From assembly GCF_001269345.1 (NCBI RefSeq), contig NZ_CXOP01000002.1, forward strand, positions 1,054,853 to 1,118,852: 64,000 bases of DNA. Direction: 5' to 3'. Position numbers and translations under genes: made by a program. The DNA is from Limnohabitans sp. 2KL-27. GTDB lineage: Bacteria; Pseudomonadota; Gammaproteobacteria; Burkholderiales; Burkholderiaceae_C. Positions 44,368-52,853 of this stretch are shown here, piece by piece. Numbering within the stretch: the first letter of the stretch is position 1; each line of letters opens with the position of its first letter. A model generated the notes under the pieces. It saw only the letters and a program-made list of their open reading frames with translations. It was not told the origin of the DNA and searched no databases.

Positions 44368-45221
44368 GCAATTTCAACAACTCTCCCGAGCAATCGCAGC
44401 TGGGCAAGTCCAGCGCCTATGTGGACCAGTACGACGCCAGCTTGCTGTTCCCCATTCCCCGCGCCACCAAGCGGGCCGAGATCGGCGTCACCGGGCAGCC
44501 GGTGTTTTTTGGGGCCGATTTGTGGACCGCGTTTGAGCTGTCCTGGCTCAACACCAAAGGCAAGCCACAGGTGGCGCTGGCGCACATCACCGTGCCGGCT
44601 GAGAGCACGCACATTGTGGAGAGCAAGTCCTTCAAGTTGTACCTCAACAGCTTCAACAACACCCGCTTGGAAAGCGCCGACGCCGTGCGCGACATGATCC
44701 GCCGCGACATCAGCGCGGCCATCTGGCACGGCGGTGCGGTGCAAGCCAGCGTGGGCGTGAAGCTGTTGCTGCAGGAACACTTTGACGCCGAGCCGGTGCA
44801 CGAGCTCGACGGCCTGAACCTGGACCGCATGGACATCGAATGCACCCGCTACGAGCCCGCGCCCGACTTGCTCACGGCCAACTCAGACGAGCAGCCCGTG
44901 TCCGAAACGCTGGTGAGCCACTTGCTCAAAAGCAATTGCTTGGTTACCGGCCAGCCCGACTGGGGCAGTGTGCAAATCACTTACAGCGGCCCGCAGATCG
45001 AGCAAGCGGGTTTGCTGCAATACATCGTGAGTTTTCGCAACCACAACGAGTTCCATGAGCAATGCGTCGAGCGCATCTTCATGGACATCTGGACGCGCTG
45101 CCAGCCCACCAAGCTCACGGTGTACGCCCGCTACACAAGGCGCGGCGGGCTGGACATCAACCCCTGGCGTACCAGTGCGCCCGGTGCGCTGCCACCCAAT
45201 GTGCGCACGGCGCGGCAGTGA
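44364..45221 (+). CDS. queF: NADPH-dependent 7-cyano-7-deazaguanine (preQ0) reductase
   Basis: A 285-residue bimodular QueF (YqfF type) making preQ1 for queuosine. The QueF motif [15 protein letters not shown] lies at residues 86-100. The catalytic pair is C192 and D199 in [13 protein letters not shown]. The C-terminal [12 protein letters not shown] segment is conserved. ATGA overlap with yaaA suggests translational coupling. Confidence 0.95.
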   Translation: MSNFNNSPEQSQLGKSSAYVDQYDASLLFPIPRATKRAEIGVTGQPVFFGADLWTAFELSWLNTKGKPQVALAHITVPAESTHIVESKSFKLYLNSFNNTRLESADAVRDMIRRDISAAIWHGGAVQASVGVKLLLQEHFDAEPVHELDGLNLDRMDIECTRYEPAPDLLTANSDEQPVSETLVSHLLKSNCLVTGQPDWGSVQITYSGPQIEQAGLLQYIVSFRNHNEFHEQCVERIFMDIWTRCQPTKLTVYARYTRRGGLDINPWRTSAPGALPPNVRTARQ

Positions 45222-45258
45222 ACTGGGGACTCATTGACATGGGCACGCATCTCTTTTC

Positions 45259-45298
45259 TTGAAGCATTGGGTTCTTGGTGATATATTGCCAGCAATAT
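45259..45298 (+). promoter_or_regulatory. Promoter and operator of the PIN/antitoxin pair
   Basis: TTGAAG (45259-45264) and TATATT (45282-45287) are separated by 17 bases. The perfect inverted repeat ATATTGC-CA-GCAATAT (45283-45298) overlaps the -10 element and the ATG of the toxin gene at 45297. Transcription would start near 45294, leaving almost no leader. The inverted repeat is the expected autoregulatory site for the antitoxin. Confidence 0.75.
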
Positions 45299-45725
45299 GA
45301 ACTATGTTCTTGACACCAATGTGCTCGTAGCCGCAGTGCGTAGCCCTGCTGGTGCATCGGCTGAAATTTTGCGACGCGTGCTACTGAGGCAAGTGGGCGC
45401 TCTGTGCAGCGTGCCTTTGTTCATGGAATACGAAGCTGTTTTGCTGCGTCCAGAGCATTTGGAAGCAGCGGGTGCACATGCGGATCAAGTGATCAACTTG
45501 CTCGATGCCTTGGCTGGCGTGGTGATTCGGGTTGAAATTCAGTATTTGTGGCGCCCGCAATTGCGTGACCCCAACGATGATTTGGTGTTGGAGTTGGCAG
45601 TGAATGGCCAAGGACTGGGTGATTCGGTGGCCATCATCACGTCCAATCAAAAAGATTTTTTGCCACAAGCGGGCAAGTTTGGAATCGGTGTCATGACACC
45701 GCGGCAATTTTTTCAAGGAGCCTGA
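45297..45725 (+). CDS. PIN-domain toxin (putative VapC-like ribonuclease)
   Basis: A 142-residue PIN-domain protein of the 'putative toxin component, PIN family' class. Acidic metal ligands are D6 (LDTNVLVAA), E44 (MEYEAVLLR), D91/D94/D95 (RDPNDDLVLELA) and D120. Members cut RNA and are held inactive by a DNA-binding antitoxin. It precedes its antitoxin gene, with one base between, the reverse of the usual vapBC order. Confidence 0.87.
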   Translation: MNYVLDTNVLVAAVRSPAGASAEILRRVLLRQVGALCSVPLFMEYEAVLLRPEHLEAAGAHADQVINLLDALAGVVIRVEIQYLWRPQLRDPNDDLVLELAVNGQGLGDSVAIITSNQKDFLPQAGKFGIGVMTPRQFFQGA

Positions 45726-45726
45726 T

Positions 45727-45978
45727 ATGGGAACTCAAAGCAATTACGCCCTGCGTTTGCCGCTGTCATTGAAGGCGGGGGCAGAGCAACTAGCCCGTGA
45801 AGACGGCACCACCTTAAACCAATTTATTGTTAGTGCCGTGGCTGAAAAGCTCTCGGCCATGAAAACCGCCGACTACTTTGCGCAACGTGCTCAACGTGGC
45901 GATGTGAACGCAGCGCTGGCGTTCTTGGGCCGTCAAGGTGGGCAAGCGCCAGAGGATGAGGACGTATTGCCTTCTTGA
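45727..45978 (+). CDS. Ribbon-helix-helix antitoxin
   Basis: An 83-residue protein with an RHH fold: NYALRLPLSLKAGAEQLARE then TTLNQFIVSAVAEKLSAM. The C-terminus (TADYFAQRAQRGDVNAALAF) is likely to bind the PIN toxin. AGGAG lies just before the start within the toxin's last codons. It probably binds the ATATTGC/GCAATAT repeat over the operon's start. Confidence 0.85.
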   Translation: MGTQSNYALRLPLSLKAGAEQLAREDGTTLNQFIVSAVAEKLSAMKTADYFAQRAQRGDVNAALAFLGRQGGQAPEDEDVLPS

Positions 45979-46020
45979 TGCCTGCAACGCCTTGCCGTCC
46001 TACTCACCACGTTCCCCAAG

Positions 46021-46455
46021 ATGACCCCCACCACCCGACGCGTGCTCCAGGCACTTTTGTACGAGGCCATTGCGATTGCCGTGGTCGGGCCGGTGTTGAG
46101 CGTGGCCTTTGACAAGTCGTCCGCTTCCACCTTGGGCCTGGCGGTCGTTTTGTCGAGCATTGCGCTGACGTGGAATTACGCCTTCAACTGGCTCTTTGAA
46201 CGCTGGGAGTCGCGCCAATCCGTGCGGGGCCGCTCCTGGGTCAGGCGGCTGGCCCACGGGGCCGGTTTTGAAGGCGGGCTGGTGATCATTCTCTTGCCCG
46301 TCATGTCGCTGTGGCTGGACATTTCACCCACCGCTGCTTTGGTGGCCAACTTGGGCCTGCTGGCGTTCTTTTTCTTTTATGCCATCGCGTTCACCTGGTG
46401 CTTCGACCGGGTCTTCGGATTGCCCGCTTCTGCCCAGGCGAGCGATGTTCCCTGA
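46021..46455 (+). CDS. PACE-family efflux transporter
   Basis: A 144-residue protein with four membrane helices arranged as two BTP repeats, the PACE (AceI-like) pattern. RVLQALLYEAIAIAVVGPVL carries the conserved glutamate E15, and WNYAFNWLFERWESRQ and FYAIAFTWCFDRVFG end the two repeats. PACE proteins export biocides such as chlorhexidine or short-chain diamines. It stands alone between the toxin-antitoxin pair and a helicase gene. Confidence 0.9.
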   Translation: MTPTTRRVLQALLYEAIAIAVVGPVLSVAFDKSSASTLGLAVVLSSIALTWNYAFNWLFERWESRQSVRGRSWVRRLAHGAGFEGGLVIILLPVMSLWLDISPTAALVANLGLLAFFFFYAIAFTWCFDRVFGLPASAQASDVP

Positions 46456-46526
46456 CATCGAAGAGCCGTTCTACCCAGACGTGCAGACCCTGAGCAATTG
46501 GTCAGCACTCACCACATTAAGTCCTC

Positions 46527-48599
46527 GTGCTTTTCCCTGTACCTTTGGCCGACCAAGACCCCACCCCCACCGCCCCAAGCCCTGTTCAAGATGCTGTTCA
46601 AAGTGAGTTACGCCATGTGCGCACCCTCATGCAGCTGGAGCAACAGGAAGACCAGGCGCAGTTCAAGCTCAAAAATGCCAGCGCCAGCATCAAAGAGCGC
46701 CGTCGGCGTGGCTTGACCTGGTACCCCGTCACCATCACCCAAGAAGACATTGGTTTCGGGGGCAAGGTGGTGCTGGAGCTGGAGCGCCCGGCGCATCGGC
46801 AAGACCTGCACTTGTTTCAGGTGGGGGCGGCGGCGGCGCTGTTCAGCAGCGCGCCCGGCTACTCGGGGCCAGACAGGCCTGTGGTGAGCGGCGTGGTCAC
46901 CCGCGTGCGGCGCAACAAGCTGCTGTTGGCCACCACCAAAGAAGCGCTGCCCGACTGGGTGCTGGACGGCAGCAGCCTCAACGGAAGCACATTAGGCATT
47001 GACCTGACCTTTGACGAGGTCAGCTACCGCGAGATGAACCAGGCCCTGAGCGCCGTCATGGCCGCACACGGCAACCGCTTGGCCGAACTGCGCGACGTGC
47101 TGCTGGGCGCCAAGGCAGCCCGTTTTCGCGATCCCCAAGCCGACGACCTGTTTTACCCCAGTGCGCTCAACGACTCGCAGCTGGCGGCAGTGCGCCATGT
47201 GGTCACGGCGCAAGACGTGGCCATCATCCACGGCCCGCCCGGCACGGGTAAAACCACCACTCTGGTGCATGCCATTTTGGAAACCATTCGGCGTGAGCGG
47301 CGCGTGCTGGTGTGCGCCCCCTCGAATACCGCCGTGGACCTGCTGACCGAAAAGCTGGCCGAGCGCGGTGTGAATGTCATCCGCCTGGGCAACCCCAGCC
47401 GTGTGTCGGACCTGCTGCTCAAGCACACGTTGGACGCCGGGGTGATGGCCCACGCCAGCTACGCCAAGATGCACGCCATGCGTCAAACCGCTGAACAGCA
47501 CCGAGAGGCAGCCAGCGAACGCGTGCGCAACTTTGGTTTTGAAGAGCGAGAGCGCCGCCAGTGGCTGCGCGAAGAAGCCCGCACGCTGCGCCAAGCCGCC
47601 GACGATTTGGAACGCTTCATGACCGAAGACGTGCTCGAATCGGTGCAAGTCATCACCTGCACGCTGGTGGGCGCCAGCCACCGCGCCATTCGCCACTTGG
47701 GCTTTGAGACCGTTTTCATCGACGAAGCCGCCCAGGCCTTGGAGCCGGGTTGCTGGATTCCCATTGCCAAGGGCCAGCGCCTGGTGTTGGCGGGCGACCA
47801 CCACCAACTGCCACCCACGGTGAAAAGCGAAAAAGCCGCCCGCGAAGGCCTGCGCGAAACCCTGTTTGAAAAGTGCATCCAGCGCCAACCCAACACGGCC
47901 CGCATGCTGAAGGTGCAATACCGCATGCACGCGCACATCATGGGCTTCAGCTCCGAGAAGTTTTATGGCGGCCAACTGGTGGCACACCCCAGCGTGCGCC
48001 ACGCCGACTTGGCCGCTTATGACCCACGCTTTAATTCCCCGCGCTTTGATGACCCGCGCTTTGCACCCGACCTGCCTGTGGAATTCATCGACACAGCGGG
48101 CTGCAGCTTTCAAGAACTGGCCATTCCTGAGAGCCGTTCAACCGCCAACCCCGAAGAAGCCCACTTGCTGCTGGACCGCTTGGCGCAGCTACTGGCGCTG
48201 GGCGAACCCACCGCACCCGACCAACGCCCACTGACCATTGGCGTCATCGCACCGTACCGCGCCCAAATCAACTATTTGAAAGACGCCATCGAAGACAGCG
48301 CCGTGCTGAATGATTTGCTGCTGCAACGCAGGCTGAGTGTGGGCACCGTCGATTCGTTTCAGGGCCAAGAGCGCGACATCATTGCCATCACCTTGACGCG
48401 CAGCAACCCCCAAGGCGAGATCGGCTTCCTGACTGACATCCGCCGCATGAACGTGGGCATGACCCGCGCACGGCGCAAGCTGCTGCTGGTGGGCGATTCG
48501 TCCACGCTGTGCAGGCATCCGTTTTTTGGGGAGTTGTTGGCGTATGTGAAGGGCGTTGGGGGCTACCGCTCAGCGCATGAGGTGGTCAAACAGATTTAA
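46527..48599 (+). CDS. SF1B helicase of the Upf1/IGHMBP2 type
   Basis: A 690-residue RNA/DNA helicase. An N-terminal beta-barrel region (TWYPVTITQEDIGFGGKVVL) precedes the motor. Motif I is IHGPPGTGKTTTLVHAILET, motif II VFIDEAAQALEPG, motif III LAGDHHQLPPT, motif V GTVDSFQGQERDIIAITLTR, and motif VI NVGMTRARRKLLLVGD. The start is GTG 46527 by frame; ATG 46614 lies in another reading frame. Function in this bacterium is unknown; relatives act on RNA-DNA hybrids or in stress. Confidence 0.9.
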   Translation: MLFPVPLADQDPTPTAPSPVQDAVQSELRHVRTLMQLEQQEDQAQFKLKNASASIKERRRRGLTWYPVTITQEDIGFGGKVVLELERPAHRQDLHLFQVGAAAALFSSAPGYSGPDRPVVSGVVTRVRRNKLLLATTKEALPDWVLDGSSLNGSTLGIDLTFDEVSYREMNQALSAVMAAHGNRLAELRDVLLGAKAARFRDPQADDLFYPSALNDSQLAAVRHVVTAQDVAIIHGPPGTGKTTTLVHAILETIRRERRVLVCAPSNTAVDLLTEKLAERGVNVIRLGNPSRVSDLLLKHTLDAGVMAHASYAKMHAMRQTAEQHREAASERVRNFGFEERERRQWLREEARTLRQAADDLERFMTEDVLESVQVITCTLVGASHRAIRHLGFETVFIDEAAQALEPGCWIPIAKGQRLVLAGDHHQLPPTVKSEKAAREGLRETLFEKCIQRQPNTARMLKVQYRMHAHIMGFSSEKFYGGQLVAHPSVRHADLAAYDPRFNSPRFDDPRFAPDLPVEFIDTAGCSFQELAIPESRSTANPEEAHLLLDRLAQLLALGEPTAPDQRPLTIGVIAPYRAQINYLKDAIEDSAVLNDLLLQRRLSVGTVDSFQGQERDIIAITLTRSNPQGEIGFLTDIRRMNVGMTRARRKLLLVGDSSTLCRHPFFGELLAYVKGVGGYRSAHEVVKQI

Positions 48600-48715
48600 A
48601 TTCGTTATGGCCATCGCGGCGAAGAAGCCACGAGAGTTTTTTTGAACGGATTGGTTTGCTCGGTTACGCCACACGGTGACGAGCGCTCAGCACGGTATGA
48701 CACCGCAAAGGCTGA

Positions 48716-49768
48716 TCAGCGGCCAAGCCCTTCGAGCACATTCACTGTGTTGACGCCCAAATCTGCCGCAGCGTAGCCACCTTCGAGCGTGAGCACTGTC
48801 GGCAGGCCCAGCTGCGCGATCGCTCGGCCGATCTGCAAGTAATCGACACTGCGCAACTTGAAGCCCGAGATCGGGTCGCCCTCGAATGTGTCCAGCCCCA
48901 GCGGCACCACCAGCGCTTGCGGCGCAAAGTCACTCACCGCCTGCATGGCGGTTTGCAGCGTGGCCCACCAGGCCTCAAACCCGGTGCCGCGTGGCAGCGG
49001 CAGGTTCAGGTTGAAGCCCTCGCCAGGCCCCGCACCGCGCTCGTCCGCATGGCCCAAAAAGAAGGGGTATTCGGTGCGCGGATCGCCGTGGATGGACGCG
49101 GTGAACACGTCGCTGCGCTCGTAAAAACAAGTTTGCGTGCCGTTGCCATGGTGGTAATCCACATCCAGCACGGCCACGCGCTCCAACCCGCCGTCGCGCA
49201 GGGCTTGCGCGGCCACGGCGGCGTTGTTGATGAAGCAATACCCGCCCATGTAATTGGGGCCCGCGTGGTGGCCCGGTGGGCGGGTCAGGGCCATGGCAAA
49301 ACGCTCGCCACCCAGCACCGCTTGCGCGGCGGCCAGTGCACAGGCTGCACCCTCGCGAGCGGCAGCCCAGCTGCCTGCCATCAGGGGTGTGCCCGAGTCA
49401 AACGCGTATTGCCCCAGCCGCGCCGCAAAGTTGAGCGGCGGCGCATCGGTGCGAAAGCCGTGCCGGGCGGCCAGCGGCCATACCGAAGGCAGGGCGTCCA
49501 CGTTGGCATTGGCCGGGTCTAGTGCCACCCAGTCGCGCCAAGCATGCGCCAAAAAGTCGAGATAGTCGGCGCTGTGCACACGCCGCAAGGCCGCGTCCAA
49601 CGGCAGGTCGGCTGCAGGCTGAACCAGCGTGCCGACAGGCCGCCGCGCCAGTTCGTCCAGAACGTGCTGCAGGCGCATGGGCACTTCGTGGCAATCGACC
49701 AAGCGGCCGCGAAACATTTCTTGACGGCCAGCGTGCTCGGCGTGGCGGGTGTTGTGAAAGATTTTCAT
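48716..49768 (-). CDS. Histone-deacetylase-family (acetylpolyamine-type) amidohydrolase
   Basis: A 350-residue zinc amidohydrolase of the class II HDAC/acetoin utilisation family. Metal and catalytic residues are in LTRPPGHHAGPNYMGGYCF and LDVDYHHGNGTQTCFYE, and the C-terminal LTLEGGYAAADLGVN is conserved. MKIFHNTRHAEHAGRQEMFR at the N-terminus resembles acetylpolyamine amidohydrolases. It would deacetylate small acetylated amines. The BRO-N gene lies upstream on the same strand with six bases between. Confidence 0.9.
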   Translation of the reverse strand: MKIFHNTRHAEHAGRQEMFRGRLVDCHEVPMRLQHVLDELARRPVGTLVQPAADLPLDAALRRVHSADYLDFLAHAWRDWVALDPANANVDALPSVWPLAARHGFRTDAPPLNFAARLGQYAFDSGTPLMAGSWAAAREGAACALAAAQAVLGGERFAMALTRPPGHHAGPNYMGGYCFINNAAVAAQALRDGGLERVAVLDVDYHHGNGTQTCFYERSDVFTASIHGDPRTEYPFFLGHADERGAGPGEGFNLNLPLPRGTGFEAWWATLQTAMQAVSDFAPQALVVPLGLDTFEGDPISGFKLRSVDYLQIGRAIAQLGLPTVLTLEGGYAAADLGVNTVNVLEGLGR

Positions 49769-49774
49769 GGCGGG

Positions 49775-50650
49775 TTACTTTGATGTCCTGCCGGTGATTT
49801 TTTTGCTAGGGCTTTGACTCAACAGCCGCAACTGCTTGGCGTTTTGAGAGCTGATCACTTTTTTGCCCGTCTCAGCCTCCAGCTTGAGCCGTGCTTGTTT
49901 GGCAACCCCGCCACCGCGTTTGGCCACATCTTCGTGGTCGTCCAGCGTCTGGGGCTGGACGGCTTCTGAAATTTCCTTGGTGGACAGCTCGGCCAGCATG
50001 CTCATGATCAGCTCTTTGTTGGTCATGTTGTCACGCAGGTTTTCTTTTTTCAGGCCCTTGTGCTGCTTGTATTCCTTGGCTGTTTTGTCGGCCCAGGTTT
50101 TGTAAATCACATCGGTCAAAAAAGCGAACTCCGGCCCCTCTTTCAAGCCGTGCTTTTTCCACTCGTCGGTCAACTCTTTGCGAATTTCAATGCTTTTGAT
50201 ACGCTGGTTGATCCAGTTGTCTGAATAGCCTAGGCGCTTGTAGTCGAGCATGGCTTGCTCGATGCTGAGCTCGGGGTCTTGCAGCTGGTCTAGGCGTTGA
50301 TTCGCCACTTCTGCCAACCACAGTTTGAAGGGCTCGGCTTTTCTGGAAGGGATGGATTGGATGATCCTGAAAACCTGCTGTGTATCCAAAACATCCGTCA
50401 GGCGCTGTTTGCCGTCCGGGGCCTCCAGCTTCAACTGGTTAGTGGCACTAACCACTTCACTGCCTTCTTGCTTGAGCTTGTTCTTGAGCCACTTCCAGTA
50501 GTTGCGGACTTTGGCGTAATCCGGCTGATCGGTGAGGGTCCCAACGATATCGAGGGCAGAAAACCACCACTTTTCTTCGCCCTCATCCCATGCCGTGCGA
50601 ATGTGAGCGGAGTCGAAAAATTGCACTTTTACGGGGCGATCATTGGGCAT
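49775..50650 (-). CDS. BRO-N domain protein
   Basis: A 291-residue protein with a BRO-N domain: VQFFDSAHIRTAWDEGEEKW and WFSALDIVGTLTDQPDYAKV, then VLDTQQVFRIIQSIPSRKAE. A helical C-terminal part with ADKTAKEYKQHKGLKKENLR and a basic tail (AKRGGGVAKQARLKLEAETG) follows. BRO-N domains bind DNA and are common in phage antirepressors and DinD-like damage-response proteins. Start ATG 50650 is set by GGAG seven bases upstream. It may be a leftover from a mobile element. Confidence 0.87.
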   Translation of the reverse strand: MPNDRPVKVQFFDSAHIRTAWDEGEEKWWFSALDIVGTLTDQPDYAKVRNYWKWLKNKLKQEGSEVVSATNQLKLEAPDGKQRLTDVLDTQQVFRIIQSIPSRKAEPFKLWLAEVANQRLDQLQDPELSIEQAMLDYKRLGYSDNWINQRIKSIEIRKELTDEWKKHGLKEGPEFAFLTDVIYKTWADKTAKEYKQHKGLKKENLRDNMTNKELIMSMLAELSTKEISEAVQPQTLDDHEDVAKRGGGVAKQARLKLEAETGKKVISSQNAKQLRLLSQSPSKKITGRTSK

Positions 50651-50717
50651 GGGTTTCTCCACCAACATCTAAGTAGATATTTTCGCATTAGGCGTTGGCA
50701 AAGCGCTTACCAACGCT

Positions 50718-51566
50718 TCAACCAAACTCCCGAAACCCCTTGAGCGCTGGCAGCGGCCCAAAGTTCGCCTCGCGTTTTTGCTGCATGGCGCTGATGGCTT
50801 CGCGCACATTGGCGTTGCTCCAGATCGCGCCTTGCAGCCAGCCCATGTGGCGCAGGCTGTCTTCGGTGCTGTGGTCGCGGGCGTAGTGCAGCACTTGCTT
50901 GGTGCCCCAAATCGCCACGGTTGGTTTGCTGGCAATTTCTTTGGCCGCTTGCAGGGCGGCGGCCACGGTGGCTTCGTGGGTGGGCAGCACCTCGTTGACC
51001 AGGCCGTGGGTCAGGGCTTTGTCGGCGCTGAGGCGCCTGCCGGTGTAGGCCAGTTCTTTCACCAGCGCCATGGGCAGAAGTTTGGGCAGGCGCTGCAGCG
51101 TGCCCACGTCGGCCACCATGCCGATGTTGATTTCCTGGATGCAAAAGAACGCATCGGCCGAGGCGTAGCGCATGCAGCAGGCGGTGACCATGTCCACCGC
51201 GCCGCCAATGCAGCCGCCGTGGATGGCGGCAATGACCGGAATGCGCAGCTCTTCAAGCAGGGTGAAGGTGTGCTGCATGTCGGTCAGCAGGTCATAGACG
51301 GCCGAGCGGCCTTCGGCGCTGCTGTCGTCCATCTGGATGGCGCTGCCAAAAGTCTGCAGGTCCATGCCCGCGCTGAAGTGTTTGCCCGTGCTGGAGATCA
51401 CCAGCGCCCGGGCGGTGCCTGCTTTGTGGATGTCGGTCAGCACCTCGTGCAGCTCGCGCCAGAAGGTGGGGTGCATGGTGTTCATCGCCTCGGGGCGGTT
51501 CATCACCAGATGGGTAACGTGGCCTTCAGTCGTCAAAGAAAAGCAGTTGAGTTTGTCCATGGTCAT
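50718..51566 (-). CDS. Delta3,5-delta2,4-dienoyl-CoA isomerase (crotonase family)
   Basis: A 282-residue crotonase. The oxyanion region is HFSAGMDLQTFGSA and IHGGCIGGAVDMVTAC. D125, E145 and D153 (in VDMVTACC and FCIQEINIGMVADVGTLQRL) have exactly the spacing of the three acidic catalytic residues of dienoyl-CoA isomerases, supporting this call over enoyl-CoA hydratase. It acts in beta-oxidation of polyunsaturated acids. Its first 41 bases overlap the 3' end of dinB. Confidence 0.85.
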   Translation of the reverse strand: MTMDKLNCFSLTTEGHVTHLVMNRPEAMNTMHPTFWRELHEVLTDIHKAGTARALVISSTGKHFSAGMDLQTFGSAIQMDDSSAEGRSAVYDLLTDMQHTFTLLEELRIPVIAAIHGGCIGGAVDMVTACCMRYASADAFFCIQEINIGMVADVGTLQRLPKLLPMALVKELAYTGRRLSADKALTHGLVNEVLPTHEATVAAALQAAKEIASKPTVAIWGTKQVLHYARDHSTEDSLRHMGWLQGAIWSNANVREAISAMQQKREANFGPLPALKGFREFG

Positions 51567-52824
51567 TCACTTGGGGTGGTGGGTTGGCAATGGCTTCACT
51601 GTAAGAGGCACCGGGGGCCGACGCTGTCCCGGCCTTGACCAGTGACCCCACCCGCACGCCCAGCAGCCGCAGGCGGCGCGACAGGTCCACACGTTTCAGG
51701 CACTGCCCCGCGATTTGTCGGATTTGTTTGGCGTCTGCCGTGTAACCGGGCAGGCTTTGGTCACGCGTCACGGCCTGGAAGTTGTCATAGCGCAGCTTGA
51801 TGCCGATGGTCTTGCCCTCATAGCCTTTGCGCTGCAGGTCGGCGGCCACTTGTTCACACAGCCGGGTGAAAACGGCCCCGAGTTCTGCGCGGTCGCGCAC
51901 GGCGTGCAGGTCGCGCTCAAAGGTGGTTTCACGGCTCATGCTGACGGGCTCGCTCTCGGTTTCCAGCGGGCGATCATCTCGACCCCAGGCGGCTTCGTGC
52001 AGCCAGGCGCCGTAGCTTTTGCCAAAGTTTTCAATCAGCCAGTTCGGTTCACGCGCCGCCAAATCGCCAATGGTGTGGATGCCAAAGCCCTTGAGCTTTT
52101 CATCGGCTTTGGGACCGACACCGTTGATCTTGCGGCAAGCCAGCGGCCAGATCAGGGTTTGCAGATCGCTCTCGTGCACGATCGAGATGCCGTTCGGCTT
52201 ATTGAACTCGCTGGCCATTTTGGCGATCAGTTTGTTGGGCGCAACGCCCACTGAGCAGCTCAGGCCGGTGGCTTCAAAAATGCTTTTTTGAATCAGTCGC
52301 GCCAGCACCCGCCCGCCTTCGCGCTGGCCCCCGGGCACGTCGGTGAAGTCGATGTAGACCTCGTCAACACCGCGGTCTTGCATGAAGGGGGCGATGTCCA
52401 GAATGATGCCCTTGAAGGTGCGCGAAAAGTGCCGGTAGCGCTCAAAGTCCACCGGCAAAAGGATCGCCTGCGGGCAGAGCTTGGCGGCTTTCATCAGCCC
52501 CATGGCCGAGCCGATGCCAAACTGCCTGGCCGCATAAGTGGCGGTGGTGATGACGCCGCGCCCGGTGTAGCCCTCAATGCGTGGAAAAAAGTCCACCGGA
52601 ATGCGGTCCAGCCGTTCGGCAAAGGTGGCTTCGGTCCACTCATCCTCAGGGTAGGCCGCTTGCAGCTTGCTCAGCAGGTCGTCTTCTTTGCGCCGGCCGC
52701 CGCCGATGACCACCGGCAAGCCCTTGAGTTGCGGGTAGCGCAGCAACTCGCAGGACGCGTAAAACGCGTCCATGTCGAGGTGGGCGATGCGGCGCACGGG
52801 TTGAGCGGTTGGGGCGGTGGTCAC
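51526..52824 (-). CDS. dinB: DNA polymerase IV
   Basis: A 432-residue Y-family translesion polymerase. Catalytic motifs are HLDMDAFYASCELLRYPQL and RGVDEVYIDFTDVPGG. The DNA-binding SVGVAPNKLIAKMASEFNKP and the HhH region INGVGPKADEKLKGFGIHTI follow. An insert of about 40 residues (KEDDLLSKLQAAYPEDEWTE and beyond) sits between VVIGGG and YTGRGVITTATYAAR, as in other Burkholderiales DinB. The C-terminus QTQLLFFDD is a likely clamp-binding motif. GTG 52824 or TTG 52830 is the start. Confidence 0.93.
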   Translation of the reverse strand: MTTAPTAQPVRRIAHLDMDAFYASCELLRYPQLKGLPVVIGGGRRKEDDLLSKLQAAYPEDEWTEATFAERLDRIPVDFFPRIEGYTGRGVITTATYAARQFGIGSAMGLMKAAKLCPQAILLPVDFERYRHFSRTFKGIILDIAPFMQDRGVDEVYIDFTDVPGGQREGGRVLARLIQKSIFEATGLSCSVGVAPNKLIAKMASEFNKPNGISIVHESDLQTLIWPLACRKINGVGPKADEKLKGFGIHTIGDLAAREPNWLIENFGKSYGAWLHEAAWGRDDRPLETESEPVSMSRETTFERDLHAVRDRAELGAVFTRLCEQVAADLQRKGYEGKTIGIKLRYDNFQAVTRDQSLPGYTADAKQIRQIAGQCLKRVDLSRRLRLLGVRVGSLVKAGTASAPGASYSEAIANPPPQVNDHGQTQLLFFDD

Positions 52825-52853
52825 CCCCAAAGCATAGCGCTAGCTGTCAGCCA

